Source: Vanrija pseudolonga
Taxonomy: Eukaryota; Basidiomycota; Tremellomycetes; Trichosporonales; Trichosporonaceae
Assembly: GCF_020906515.1 (NCBI RefSeq)
Contig: NC_085853.1
Coordinates: 62,001 to 126,000 of the forward strand
Direction of reading: 5' to 3'
DNA: 64,000 nt
Shown here piece by piece: positions 11,827 through 21,912 of the stretch (the stretch's first letter is position 1; each line of letters opens with the position of its first letter). The notes beneath the pieces are model-generated. The model was not told the origin of the DNA, ran no database searches, and saw only the letters and a list, made by a program, of their open reading frames with translations. Made by a program: the position numbers and the translations under genes.

Positions 11827-13172
11827 GTTGATAGAAGAGTTTTAGAAGGGAATTATTAGGGCCCAGTGGTACACTTGTCCCGTGATGTGTTCTACGACTA
11901 CTGGATGTATTGATTGTAACGAGCAGCGAGCGCAGCGAGCAGCGAGAGCACGAGGCGCGCGAGTGCTGACATGCCGAGGGGTTGTAGACAGAGTGTATGA
12001 GGAGGGGTAGCAGCCCGACGGTGAGAGCGGCCCGGAGTGAGGCCCCCGAGTGAGAATCATGACCGGAGCTGGAGAAGCTCGAGCAGAGGGCACGCAGGTC
12101 GTGATGACAATGAAGCGGGTCCCCGGCCCTGGTGATTGATATACACGGCTCACTCGAGCAACCAGAACAACAACAGCCCAGTCCCCGGCCCGATCTATCG
12201 GTGCGCCTCGTCGACGACGCGGTTCACCCTCAGCCGAAGGGACGAGGCGAGGAGGCGTCCACCGGCCACTGGCCAGTGAGGACGCGGATTTCGGATTACG
12301 CATTCGAAGCTCTCGGTCACGGTTGCATGGGCAGCAGCAGCGGCCAGGTCACGAGTCGCCTTCCTTGCACACTCGGGACAATGACGGACCGAGAGCCGTG
12401 TCAGTTGTTGCGGTGTCTGCGTCCATACGGCGACGACACGGTTTCGACCGCCGAAGCGAGATGCCGTTCCACAGCGGGGGTGGGATCCCTCCGAGCCGGA
12501 GTCATGTTAGGGAGGCAAGGGGGGATGGGCCCTCGCCGAGATTGCGGGCCGAGGGGTGTTTGCTGTTGCTGCTGCTGCTGTTGCTGTTGCTGGCTGGGCG
12601 AATGCGTCTTTGCGCCGTCCATCCGTCAGTCTGTCTCCACCGAGGATGTCGGTCGTCCTGTTGCCTGCCTGCCTGGTGCAGGTTAGGATGTCTCCTGCTA
12701 CTCTGCAGTTGCGGCTAGTAGCGCATTCCAGCGGCGGCGGCGGCAGTGGACGGCGTCTTGTCTTGCCCCCAAGCTTGCGGCCCACTGGATATCTGCCCCG
12801 CACACGACACCCGTCATTCGGCTTTGGCCGTGCTGCGAAGGAGGCCGGCGGGAGGCAGGGCAGAGGAGGGTCAGGAGGTCTCACTCAGGTGCATCAGAGC
12901 AGAGGTGTCGTAGGATGCGTACGGCAGCCAAGAGAGAGAGCAGGGACTGCCCTGTGACCTGCCTCGACCTGCGCGATGCCCAGTAGGAAGCCGCACATTT
13001 AGCGTCACAGTATACCCGGCATCTCACGGACCGAAGCGGCGGAGACCCCCACTGCTGAGACGTCTTTATAAGACAGACGCATGCGGGGTCGCGGAGCGCA
13101 TGTATGCACCCATCATCCCCAGCAGCAGCGCAGACATCGCTGCTACCAGAGCCTACTTGCACCCACCACAAC
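11827..13172. other. Intergenic region with a CTG microsatellite
   Basis: No gene could be supported. A CTG/TTG repeat lies at 12561–12593, and the TATA-like TATAAG at 13067–13072 is about 100 nt upstream of the dehydratase start. Confidence 0.5.
12561..12593 (+). repeat. (CTG/TTG)n microsatellite
   Basis: An uninterrupted run of TGCTGT/TGC triplets, 33 nt long, in non-coding DNA. Confidence 0.8.
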
Positions 13173-15598
13173 ATGTCCGGAGCTTGTGAAGGCTGCACCT
13201 GCGGCCGCGCGAACGGCAACGCCCCGCCGACGGCGGCAGAGCCAGTGAGCCTGCTCGCGCCCCCCTCGACCTCTGGCGGCGCGTCCGTCCCCCTTCCTAG
13301 GTCGTTCACGGCCCCCACCGACGCGCGCACGACCTTCTTCCAGCCCACGGCGGCCGAGGGGATCGAGGCGGCCGTCCCGCTGCGCTCGAAGAAGTGGTTT
13401 AACGACGAGGAGGATCCCGGTGAGTGCGAGTAAGGGGGGGCAGCGGAGCAGGTGGAGGGGTGGGTGCCAGACTTGGGGGAGGCGGAGCCCGGAGGAGGGG
13501 TGGGTGGTGGCATTCATTTCTTGATCGCGCAGCGATCATAGGGGTGGGTGGGCGGGCATCGTCTCGCCCGCGCTGAGCAGGGCGGGTGGGTGGGCCAGTC
13601 ATCTCTGAGCGACAGCTCGAGGGTGGGCGGGCGGGTGGGGCCGCCTCGGCGGGCCGGGTTGGCACGGCGTTGGCACGGCGCGGCGTGGCAAGCTGGTACT
13701 CGCGCTGGAGTGCTCCGAGTGCACACCAGCGCCCGACACCGCGCCGTTCTCATCGGCGATGCAAAGCCGCCGCGGCTACCGCGCCGCCGCCGGGATGGAC
13801 CCCGGCAGCGTCAGCTGACGGCGCTGGAAGCGAGGCACCACGCGGACCACAGCTGACACCCCACCCAGGCATGACTGGCATCTACCTGGAACGATACCTC
13901 AACGACGGCGTGACGCTCGCCGAGCTCGCAGGCGACAACAAGCCCATAATCGGCATTGCGCAGACTGGCTCCGACCTCGCCCCGTGCAACCGGCACCACC
14001 TGCAGCTCGCCAAGCGGGTACGCGACGGCATCCTCGCAGCGGGGGGCACGCCGATGGAGTTCCCCTGCCACCCGATCCAGGAGACGGGCAAGCGGCCGAC
14101 TGCGATGCTGGACCGGAACCTCAGCTACCTGTCGCTCGTCGAGGTGCTGTACGGCTACCCCTTGGACGGCATCGTGCTCCTCACTGGCTGCGACAAGACG
14201 ACGCCCGCGCTGCTCATGGCCGCGGCGACGGTCAACATCCCGGCGATCTGCCTGAACGTCGGCCCCATGCTCAACGGGTACAGCAGCGACAACACGCGCC
14301 TGATGGGCTCTGGGTCGGTCGCGTGGGACAACCGCGCGCTGTATGCCACGGGGCAGATCAACGCACAGGAGTTCGTGCAGGGCATGGCGACCAGTGCGCC
14401 GTCAATCGGCCACTGCAACACAATGGGCACGGCGAGCACGATGAACGCGCTCGCCGAGGCGCTCGGCATGGCGCTGCCCGGCTCCTCGGCCATCCCGGCC
14501 GCGTACCGCGAGCGCGGGGCAAGCGCGTACGCTACCGGCCGCCGCATCGTCGACATGGTGCGCGAGGACCTCAAGCCGTCCGACATCCTCACCAAGGACG
14601 CGTTCGAGAACGCCATCGCGTGTTGTACGGCTATTGGCGGGAGCACGAACGCGCCCATCCACCTCAACGCTGTCGCCAAGCACATTGGCGTCGAGCTCGA
14701 CTGCGACGACTGGGACCGCGTCGGCTACGAGCTGCCCGTGCTCGTCAACATCAAGCCTGCCGGCCAGTTCCTCTGCGAGGAGTACTACCGCGCTGGTGGT
14801 CTCCCCGCCGTGCAGGCGGAGCTGCTGCGTAACAACAAGCTGCCGCACCCCTCCGCCGTGACTGTCTCTGGCCACAGCGTGTCCGACAACGTCAAGGGCG
14901 ACGTGTCGCGCGACAAGCGCGTCATCCTCGACTTTGACAAGCCGCTGACCAAGAACGGCGGCTTCATCAACCTCAAGGGCAACCTGTTCGACAGCGCAAT
15001 CATGAAGACGAGCGTGATCAAGCCTGCGTTCCGCGAGCGCTGGCTGTCGAACCCCGAGGACCCGATGGCGTTCGAGGGGCCCGTAGTCATTTTCGACGGT
15101 CCAGAGGACTACCACAAGCGCATCGACTCGACGCCGGGCATCACCGAGAAATCCATCCTCATCATGCGCGGCGCCGGGCCGCAGGGATACCCCGGCGCGG
15201 CCGAGGTCGTCAACATGCTCCCGCCTGCCGAGCTCATCCAGCAGGGCATCGAGCTGCCGTGTATCGGCGACGGCCGCCAGTCCGGCACGTGCGGCACGCC
15301 GGCCATCCTCAACGCTAGCCCGGAGGCAGCGGACGGCGGCCTGCTCGGATACCTCAAGGACGGCGACGTCGTGCGCGTCGACCTGCTCAAGCGCTCGGCC
15401 AACGCGCGCCTCACCCCCGAGGAGATTGCCGAGCGCAAGAAGGCCATGCCGACGTACAAGGGCCCCAAGAGCCAGACGCCGTGGCAGAAGATGTTCCGCG
15501 AGAACGTTGCCCAGCTCGCTGACGGCATGGTGCTCAAGGACGCCGTCGAGTTCCAGCGCATCGCGCAGACCATGCCCATTCCCAGGCAGAACCACTAG
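13173..15598 (+). CDS. IlvD/Edd family dehydratase, pentonate (xylonate/arabinonate)-dehydratase-like
   Basis: Exons 13173–13419 and 13869–15598 give 658 residues. The junction reads [17 protein letters not shown], continuous with the conserved family block, so the 449-nt gap is an intron. All three Fe-S cysteine motifs are present: [21 protein letters not shown] and [11 protein letters not shown]. So are [32 protein letters not shown] and the SQTPWQ tail that I associate with sugar-acid dehydratases rather than dihydroxyacid dehydratase. The expected reaction is dehydration of an aldonate to a 2-keto-3-deoxy acid. The first ~80 residues, with [11 protein letters not shown], are a fungal extension; no clear mitochondrial signal is visible. 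The intron carries a repeated element shared with the aldo/keto reductase intron. The family is certain, the substrate inferred. Confidence 0.9.
13420..13868 (+). other. Unusually long (449 nt) intron of the dehydratase gene
   Basis: The donor is GTGAGTGCG and the acceptor AGCTGACACCCCACCCAG. The flanking exons encode adjacent residues of a conserved block, so no exon is missing. Most introns in this window are 35–60 nt. Its first half holds the G-rich element described separately. Confidence 0.8.
13473..13640 (+). repeat. Introner-like G-rich element, copy 1 (inside dehydratase intron)
   Basis: This stretch aligns over its whole length with the sense strand of the aldo/keto reductase intron (40999–40836). 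Shared blocks are TTGGGGGAGGCGG, GGAGGGGTGGGTGGTGGCAT, TTCTTGATCGCGCAG, GATCATAGGGGTGGGTGGGC and GCGACAGCTCG, in the same order and with similar spacing. By eye about four in five positions agree. It contains a perfect 7-bp hairpin, TGATCGC-GCA-GCGATCA, at 13522–13538, flanked by GGGTGGGTGGG runs. The orientation relative to the host gene is the same in both copies. Confidence 0.8.
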
Positions 15599-15970
15599 GC
15601 GGGTCGTGGGGGCGTGGCGGGGCGCGGGTGCCACATGTTGCCTTGCGTCACCAAACATGACTGTACATTTCTGTAACAACTGCTATGATGCTATCAAACT
15701 ATCCCAACGTGCGGCCCAGTCGGCCCGAACAAGATGCAGAGCGTGCGTCCTCGGCATAGCGGGACGGAGTGCCCGCCGTATGATGACGAGATACGCAGAG
15801 TCGTTGACGCTCGGTCAGCCCTCGGTGTTGCGGCCCCGCGGGTATCTCATACGCGAGGGAGGTGGGGGACGAGGTGGGGTCGGCATCTTGCTTACTATAC
15901 ATATATGTAGACCGCTGCACCACTGACAACGTCCACAGCTCACACTGACCCAACCCCACACACAGCAACC
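15599..15970. other. Intergenic; promoter of the enoyl-CoA hydratase gene
   Basis: No gene. A TATA-like ACTATACATATATG at about 15894–15907 lies some 65 nt before the next start codon. Confidence 0.5.
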
Positions 15971-16947
15971 ATGACGCCCCCGCCCCCGATCCCCGACGAC
16001 GTAGCGGTCCTGTCGTACCCCGCGCCGCACGTGCTCCACATCGCGATGAACCGCCCGAAGCGGCTCAACGCGATAACCAACTCGATGAGCCATACCCTCG
16101 CGGCCATCTTCGACTGGTTCGAGGCCGAGCCAGAGCTGCGGGTCGCGGTGTTTGGCAGCACGTCCCGGCGGGCGTGGTGCGTCGGCGCCGACCTGGGCGA
16201 GTGGGTAAGTGGCGCTGCGGCGCCGGGCCGGGCTCGGTCGCTGACTCCTACCGTAGTCGCCAGAAAAGTCGTTCACTATGCCGCGCGATGGCGTCGCAGG
16301 ACTCAGCAAGCGCATCACGAAGTAAGTCCCCATGCACGCGGACAAGCTGACGCCGCGCTCAGGAAGCCAGTGATCGCCGCGATAAACGGCTTCGCAGTCG
16401 GCGCCGGGGCCGAACTAGCCCTCGGCGCCGACCTGCTCGTCGTCGGCGAGACCGCGACGCTCGGCTTCCCCGAAGCGAAGCGCGGCACGACCGTCATGGC
16501 GGGCGGCGTGCACAAGCTCGTACGCGTCGTGGGGCACTACAAGGCCGCCGAGCTGGTGCTTACGGGCCGCGATATCCCCGCGGCCGAGGCGCTCGAACTC
16601 AAGCTGGTCAACTTTGTCGTTGCCGACGACGAGGTCGAGGCGCGGGCGTTGGCTTTGGCCGTGGAGATTGCGGGGAACTCGCCCGACTCGGTGCAGTGCG
16701 GGTTGTATGGTGAGTGGCGTGGAGGAGGGTGGTGGAGGATGAGGGGGAGGAGAGGCCTCGGGTGGGAGGTGAGCTGACCAGCCTAGGTATTCGCCTCACG
16801 AACGAAGTCGCATCCGTCACGCAGGCCGGAGTCCTCTTTGCCGACTCGGCAGGCATGCGCGCCGTCAACCACGGCGAGAACATCAAGGAGGGCATCAAGG
16901 CGTTCCAGGAGAAGCGTGCGCCGGTGTGGCGGCCGTCCAAGTTGTAG
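15971..16947 (+). CDS. Enoyl-CoA hydratase/isomerase family protein, peroxisomal (PTS1)
   Basis: Exons 15971–16204, 16257–16321, 16363–16709 and 16787–16947 join in phase to 268 residues, the usual length. Crotonase-fold landmarks are HIAMNRPKRLNAI, the oxyanion-hole segment AWCVGADLGEW, PVIAAINGFAVGAGAELALGADL and LGFPEAKRGTTVMAGG, which holds the second acidic catalytic position. The protein ends in SKL, a canonical type 1 peroxisome targeting signal, so it most likely acts in peroxisomal beta-oxidation or a related acyl-CoA route. It lies head-to-tail with the dehydratase but has its own promoter region. The exact substrate (chain length; hydratase or isomerase) cannot be told. Confidence 0.9.
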
Positions 16948-17761
16948 CGGCGTGGTGGTGTTTGCTGCCTGCCTGCCTTACCCTCGGCCTCCTCAGTTGT
17001 ATGCATGCATGCTTGCGTCTGTGCACTCTGCCCCGTCGTTGGTCGTCTACAGCCTGACGTAAACCCCCTGTACCTCGAGTTCCTGGGAACTTGTATCCGC
17101 CCGACGTGGCCCAGTGTCGCCCGAGGTGGTTGAAACGGCCATGAGTCAGAGAGACGGGTCGTTGGCAAACCTTGTTTGTTGTACTCTGTGCGACCGCCCT
17201 GCAGTGTCGAGTTGAGGGCGAGGCTGCCTTCACCTCGTCCATGTCGAGCTTGAACGCGAGCGCCGCCTACTGAGTAAGCACAACCCCACTGCCACCGCCA
17301 GTCGTCGACTGTCCGAGCACGCACCTCGGCGCGGATAGAGCAGTACCAAGTCGCCGCTATGCCGCCGCCGCTGTTGCCTCCCCCACACGTTTTGCCTCTC
17401 CGCCCCCCTCACTCCCCCTAACTCGTCGCCGCCTCTCGGCATCCGCTGCACCCCGCTCGCAGCCTCCCACCAACCGCAGCCTGGCCACATGGCCGATGCC
17501 GTACAGTGATCCCCAGGCACGCCGGGTCATGTCTCTCGTGTCAGACCGACGAGCCTGTAGCCAGCCTCTACCGGCTCACTCGTTCCTATGTGTACCTGGC
17601 AACGAGCGAGCTCTTTGCTCTGCTTTGCTCGTTTCTCGGGTGGGCGTTGGGGACGACAGTCGTCCCCAGCCTGGCAAGGGCCAGCACAACAAAGCGAAAC
17701 TGAACATGTCTGCGCTGTTGACCTGCTTACCTCCTCACTCACCACCACCGCCACCCTCACC
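16948..17761. other. Intergenic region without a recognised gene
   Basis: Only short shadow-like frames. No TATA box or tRNA was identified. Confidence 0.45.
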
Positions 17762-18743
17762 ATGATGCTCGACACACCCGCTGGCTGGATGTGCCCCCGG
17801 CCCGACCCGTTCTCTGGCGCCTGCGAGCTGCTAGAGAACTTCCTGACGCAGGTCGACCTCAACATCGAGCTGCACCCCGCCCAGTTCCCGGACGAGCGCA
17901 CGAAAGTCCTCTTCGCAGCCGCGCACCTCCGGGGGCAGGCGCTCAAGTGGTTCGCTGGGCGCAGACGGACCAACAAGGGCCTATCCGACGACTTTGACCT
18001 GTTCCTCCGCGAGCTGCGCAACCTCTTCAGCAAGCCCGAGCCGATCGACGTCGCGAGCACGCGGTTGATGGGCATGACGCAGCGCACTACCGCGCACCAG
18101 TTCTTCATCGACTTCAGCATCGAGGCCGACAAGCTCGGCTGGAACGACCAGACCAAGATCATGAGCTTCCACCACGGCCTCAAGGCGCCGCTGAAAGAGA
18201 GCATACAGGGCCTCGTGTGGCCCACGACCTTTGATGAGTTTGGCCGCCAGGTCGTCCAGGTCGACGAGGGGATGCTGTCCCGCGCTGCCGGACAGGGCGG
18301 AAAAGCCGACGTGCAGGCGCCGTCGATGCGCTGGATGATGCGCGCGTCGAGGTGTGAGTGTGCCACGGGCCAAGCTGAGGCTTGTATTGACATGGGACGC
18401 AGTGCCGCCGACCTGGGCGTGGACCGAACAAGCCACCCAACTCGACCTCACGACGCAGGCCAAGGCCCTCGCCGATGCCTCCAAGCCCGTAGGCAACGGC
18501 GTCACCAAGCCGACAACCCACACGAACGGCGTGCCCAACGGCTCGGCAGCGCTCGCCACCAAGCCCATGGCCAAACAGCCCTCCCGCACGCAGTCAGACG
18601 ACACGCCCAAGGCATACACTACCCAGCCAAAGGCCATCTTCAGCGCTACCCGCAAGTCGGAGGACGCGACGCGCAGGAGTTATACGCGCAAGCAGGTACC
18701 TGAGGCGTATGCGCGCAAGTCGTTAGAGGAGGCGAGGATCTAG
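17762..18743 (+). CDS. Isolated retrotransposon gag-like protein, second copy, with divergent basic tail
   Basis: The frame begins at an ATG in MMLDTPAGW and shows the gag-family order seen at 1508–2050: a PFSGACELLENFL entry, AAAHLRGQALKWF, a helical middle and a DEGMLSR end. A likely host-type GT–AG intron lies in the last third, followed by a Lys/Thr/Ala-rich basic tail ending KSLEEARI. There is no CCHC knuckle, no pol domains and no LTR pair in the flanks. The coding region looks whole, has host-like codon use and sits between ordinary genes. That favours a domesticated gag-derived gene over a recent insertion, though a fossil is possible. It converges on the PLP-enzyme gene, whose stop is only about 65 nt away. 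Confidence 0.68.
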
Positions 18744-18807
18744 TCGCGCCGCCCGTTATTGTATAGAGCTTCCCTTGTCGCCGTGTTCCCAATGTATACA
18801 TGCCACA

Positions 18808-19978
18808 CTATGCGCTCCCCGCGACCCCCTCTGTGCAGATAAGCACGAGCACGTCCTCCTTGCCAAGGCTCGCCTTGCGGGCCGCGGCCAGACTCGCAGC
18901 ACCACACGGGCCGGCGGGCACGCCGAGCCCGCCGAGCGCTGCGACCTCGGCGCGCGCCTCGTCGTCGGTCACCACCAGCGCGTCCGCCGGGCGGATGACC
19001 CGCTGGAGGTCGGGCCATGCCTCGGGGTTCACCGTGCCGCAGTTGAGCCCCGGCATGATGGTGAAGCTTGTCTCCACTGGCGTCGGGGCGCCGTTCGCCA
19101 GCGACGTGTGAAGACACGGCGCGGCCTCGGGTTCGGCGGACAGGATGCGCACGTTGGGTGAGGTGCTCAGGGCGGGGCCGGACACGCCGCCGTGGTACCA
19201 CTGCACCACTGCGTGCGCGAGCGAGCCCACACCGACGGGCACGATGACGGCCGTAGCCTGTACCCCCGGTGGCAGCTGCGCGTCCGCCTCGGACAGGATG
19301 GTCATGTATCCTTGTGTAATGAGCTAGGCGTCAGCGAGGACATCGGCAACGAGGCCTCACCTCTGGGATATCGACATAGTCCTCCCATGACATGTCCTGG
19401 ATCAACAGCCCGTGCGCGGCCTCAGCGGCGTCGGCGGCAGCGCGCACCGCGCCGTCGTAGTCCGCGTCGACCTGCGTCACGGGGCATCCCTCGCTCTCGA
19501 TCGCCTTGACGGACCACGGCTCCACCGTGCGCGGGACGTAGATGTGTGCCGGGAGGCCCAGCAGGCGGGCAGTGTGCGCGGTCGCGCGGCCATGGTTACC
19601 TGGTGGGAGTCAGCTCGCCTTTCCGGCCCCAGCACAAGGCAACTCACCATCCGTCGCGGCGAACACCGTGACCTGGTCTTTCGCCGCACGCTCCCGCAGC
19701 GCAGCGACGTCCCACGGCTCCACGCCCCACCGACGCCCGAGCACGCTCGCGAGCGCATAGCTCGCCCCGAGGATCTTGAACGCCGGCAGGCCGTAACGAG
19801 CCGACTCGTCCTTGACGTACAAGGCTTTCACGCCCAGCTCGGCCGCGAGGCTTGGCAGCGCGTGCAGCGTTGTCGGGGCGGCCGTTGGAAAAAGCGCGCT
19901 GTGCACGCGCTGTACCGGGTTGGACGTGGAGGCTGCGCTGCTGGTGGTCATTGTATTCGTTGTTCGTGAGGTGGTCAT
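18808..19978 (-). CDS. PLP-dependent diaminopropionate ammonia-lyase-like enzyme
   Basis: Exons 19978–19648, 19599–19361 and 19323–18808 give about 361 residues. Fold-type II (threonine dehydratase-like) landmarks are ALYVKDESARYGLPAFKILG with the PLP lysine, GNHGRATAHTARLLG across the first splice junction, VPVGVGSLAHAVVQWY as the phosphate-binding glycine loop, MPGLNCGTVN, and GVPAGPCGAASLAA near the end. These match diaminopropionate ammonia-lyase and relatives, which deaminate 2,3-diaminopropionate or serine/threonine-like amino acids to 2-keto acids plus ammonia. An AT-rich TATA-like site lies near 20000–20008. A second in-frame ATG at 19951 could be the real start, given how close the first is to that site. 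It diverges from the class II aldolase gene across a 421-nt shared promoter region. Confidence 0.82.
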
Positions 19979-20399
19979 GGCGACAGAGGTCAAAGAGGAG
20001 ATATTATATTGGAAACTGGACACCAAGTGCATGTCCAAGATGCCGGCGGCTGCTGCTGCTCGTTACGAGCGCGCGGCTGCACGGGATATCGGAAAGTCAT
20101 CGGCTCGTGATGCCACCCCACAATGGATGCTGCCTCGAAACGAGGCGCGCCACGGGCGGCTCTCCACAGCGCTTCGGCACGCAGCCGACCTCCTCCTGCC
20201 TCCCCACACTCCTTGGCGCAGCTCCATCTCAACTTTGCCGCTCTCCTTGTCGCCGTACGCATCCATATAATAGGCGCTCCGTGACTCGTGCTTCTCGCTA
20301 TCCCCGCTACAGCCGAACGTACACTTCCCGACTCGGACAGCGACTGACTTACTCGACCGACGGACCGACCGACTCGCCGAGAATCCAGACTCGACCACC
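19979..20399. promoter_or_regulatory. Divergent promoter region between PLP lyase and class II aldolase
   Basis: 421 nt separate the two divergent start codons. TATA-like AT-rich stretches occur at about 20000–20010 (lyase side) and 20265–20272 (aldolase side, CATATAAT). Shared regulation is possible but not shown. Confidence 0.5.
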
Positions 20400-21441
20400 A
20401 TGGCATCCCCCTCAACCACAACGGCGACGACCACCTCGCCGACTCTCCGCCTTCGGGGCCAGGCGTCCGTCCAGGCCTCTCCCGCGACCCCCGGGTTCCC
20501 TATCACTTCAGACTTCGACGCGTCCCCGTTCAAGGATGTGCAGACGGGCCACACGCGGACCATGCTCCCCGTGTTTGCCAGCCCCGAGGAGGAGCGCAAG
20601 TACCGCAAGGAGCACCTGGCTCTCGTCTTCCGCATCATGCACCGGTTCAAGCTCGCCGAGGGGATTGCGGGTGAGTCCCGCCCCGCCTTGTTGTTATCTT
20701 CCCACTGACACTCCCAGGCCACTGCAGCGTCCGCGACCCCGTCGAGCCCGACACGTTCTGGGTGAACCCGCAGGGCAAGTCGTTTGCGCGCATGAAGCAG
20801 TCGGACCTGGTCCGCTGCCGCATCGCCGACGGCGTCATGGTCGAGGGCATCGCGCCGACCGACGCAAGCGCCTCGTCGATTCACTCGCAGATCTACCGCG
20901 TGCGCGGGCGTGAGGGACCCGCAGGCATCGAGGCGATCGTGCATGTCCACGGGCCCAACACCAAGGCGTTCAGCTCGCTCGGGCGCGTGCTCGACATGAT
21001 CTCGCAGGACGCCTGCGCGTACCATGACGAGATGGTGCTCGTGCCCTTCGGCGGCGCCGTGTTTGACAACACTGAGGGCGAGCGCATTGCGAGCATTGCA
21101 GGCAGCAAGCGCATTGCCATCCTCCAGAACCACGGCATCGTCGCCATGGGCAAGCTGTCGATCGACGAGGCGGCGTGGTGGTGAGTAGCGCAGCGCAGCA
21201 GGCTGCAGTATCGCCCCTTCTCGCTGACACACACGCCAGGCAGATCAACTTTGAGATGTGCTGCCAGGCGCAGCTGCTCGCTGACGCGGCCCGCCGCCCG
21301 ACCGACCCCATTGTCGAGGCCGGCCCAGAAGAGATTGCGTCCACCAAGGCCGAGATGGGCACGCCTGAGATGGGCTGGTTCTCGCTGGCGCAGTACATCG
21401 AGGACGAGGAGTACTACTCGCAGGGGGAGCACAAGCTGTAG
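20400..21441 (+). CDS. Class II aldolase/adducin-domain protein
   Basis: Exons 20400–20670, 20718–21180 and 21240–21441 join in phase to 311 residues. A Ser/Thr-rich N-terminus of about 55 residues precedes the aldolase/adducin domain: RKEHLALVFRIMHRF, GHCSVRDPV, PTDASASSIHSQIYR, the metal-binding AIVHVHGP and the later ILQNHGIVAMGK. Bacterial relatives are fuculose/ribulose-5-phosphate aldolases; fungal ones are mostly uncharacterised. The three zinc histidines (two in HVH, one in NHG) are present, so lyase or epimerase activity is plausible. The C-terminus HKL resembles a weak PTS1. The gene diverges from the PLP lyase and is followed by a Zn2Cys6 gene on the same strand. Confidence 0.87.
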
Positions 21442-21912
21442 GCGTGCGTGCATGGGCTAGTTGTAGTAGTTTGTGGGGACAGGAGTTTGTAGTCACGAGT
21501 GAAAGGTAGCGGAACAAGGGCGGCATGAATCGTTGTAACTGGCTCGTTACGAGGCGCCGGGGACTCGATTACGGCGAGCGATAACCACGGCCAACAACGA
21601 TTGTGGCCCGTCCACTCGCTACAAAGGCTATGCATCAGCCTGAACGCCCTCCTGCACGGCGGAGGAGATGCCGCTGGCCTAGTCACCTGCCTCTTATGAA
21701 GCGGTACTTCAGCGGGGCAAGAGGGCCACGAGCTGCGGATACCAGACGATGTAAAAAGGGCGATAACCGAAATCAAAACAGAGACCTGCCTTGCCTCGAC
21801 TCGGATTTGCTGCAAAATGAATCGGCCACTCCACCACCTCCCTCGACTCCACATTGACATCTCCCCAAAGCGAACATTATCATACCCTAAAACACGGCCC
21901 ATCTTCGCCGCA
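21442..21912. other. Intergenic; promoter of the following Zn2Cys6 gene
   Basis: No gene recognised. A-rich stretches occur near 21750–21780; no unambiguous TATA box. Confidence 0.45.

Noticed and set aside
12561-12593. CTG tract as a polyglutamine-coding exon
   Set aside because: No surrounding coding frame or splice context; treated as a microsatellite.
14402-15679. 425-residue minus-strand frame
   Set aside because: Shadow of the dehydratase coding exon; His/Ala/Val-rich without any motif.
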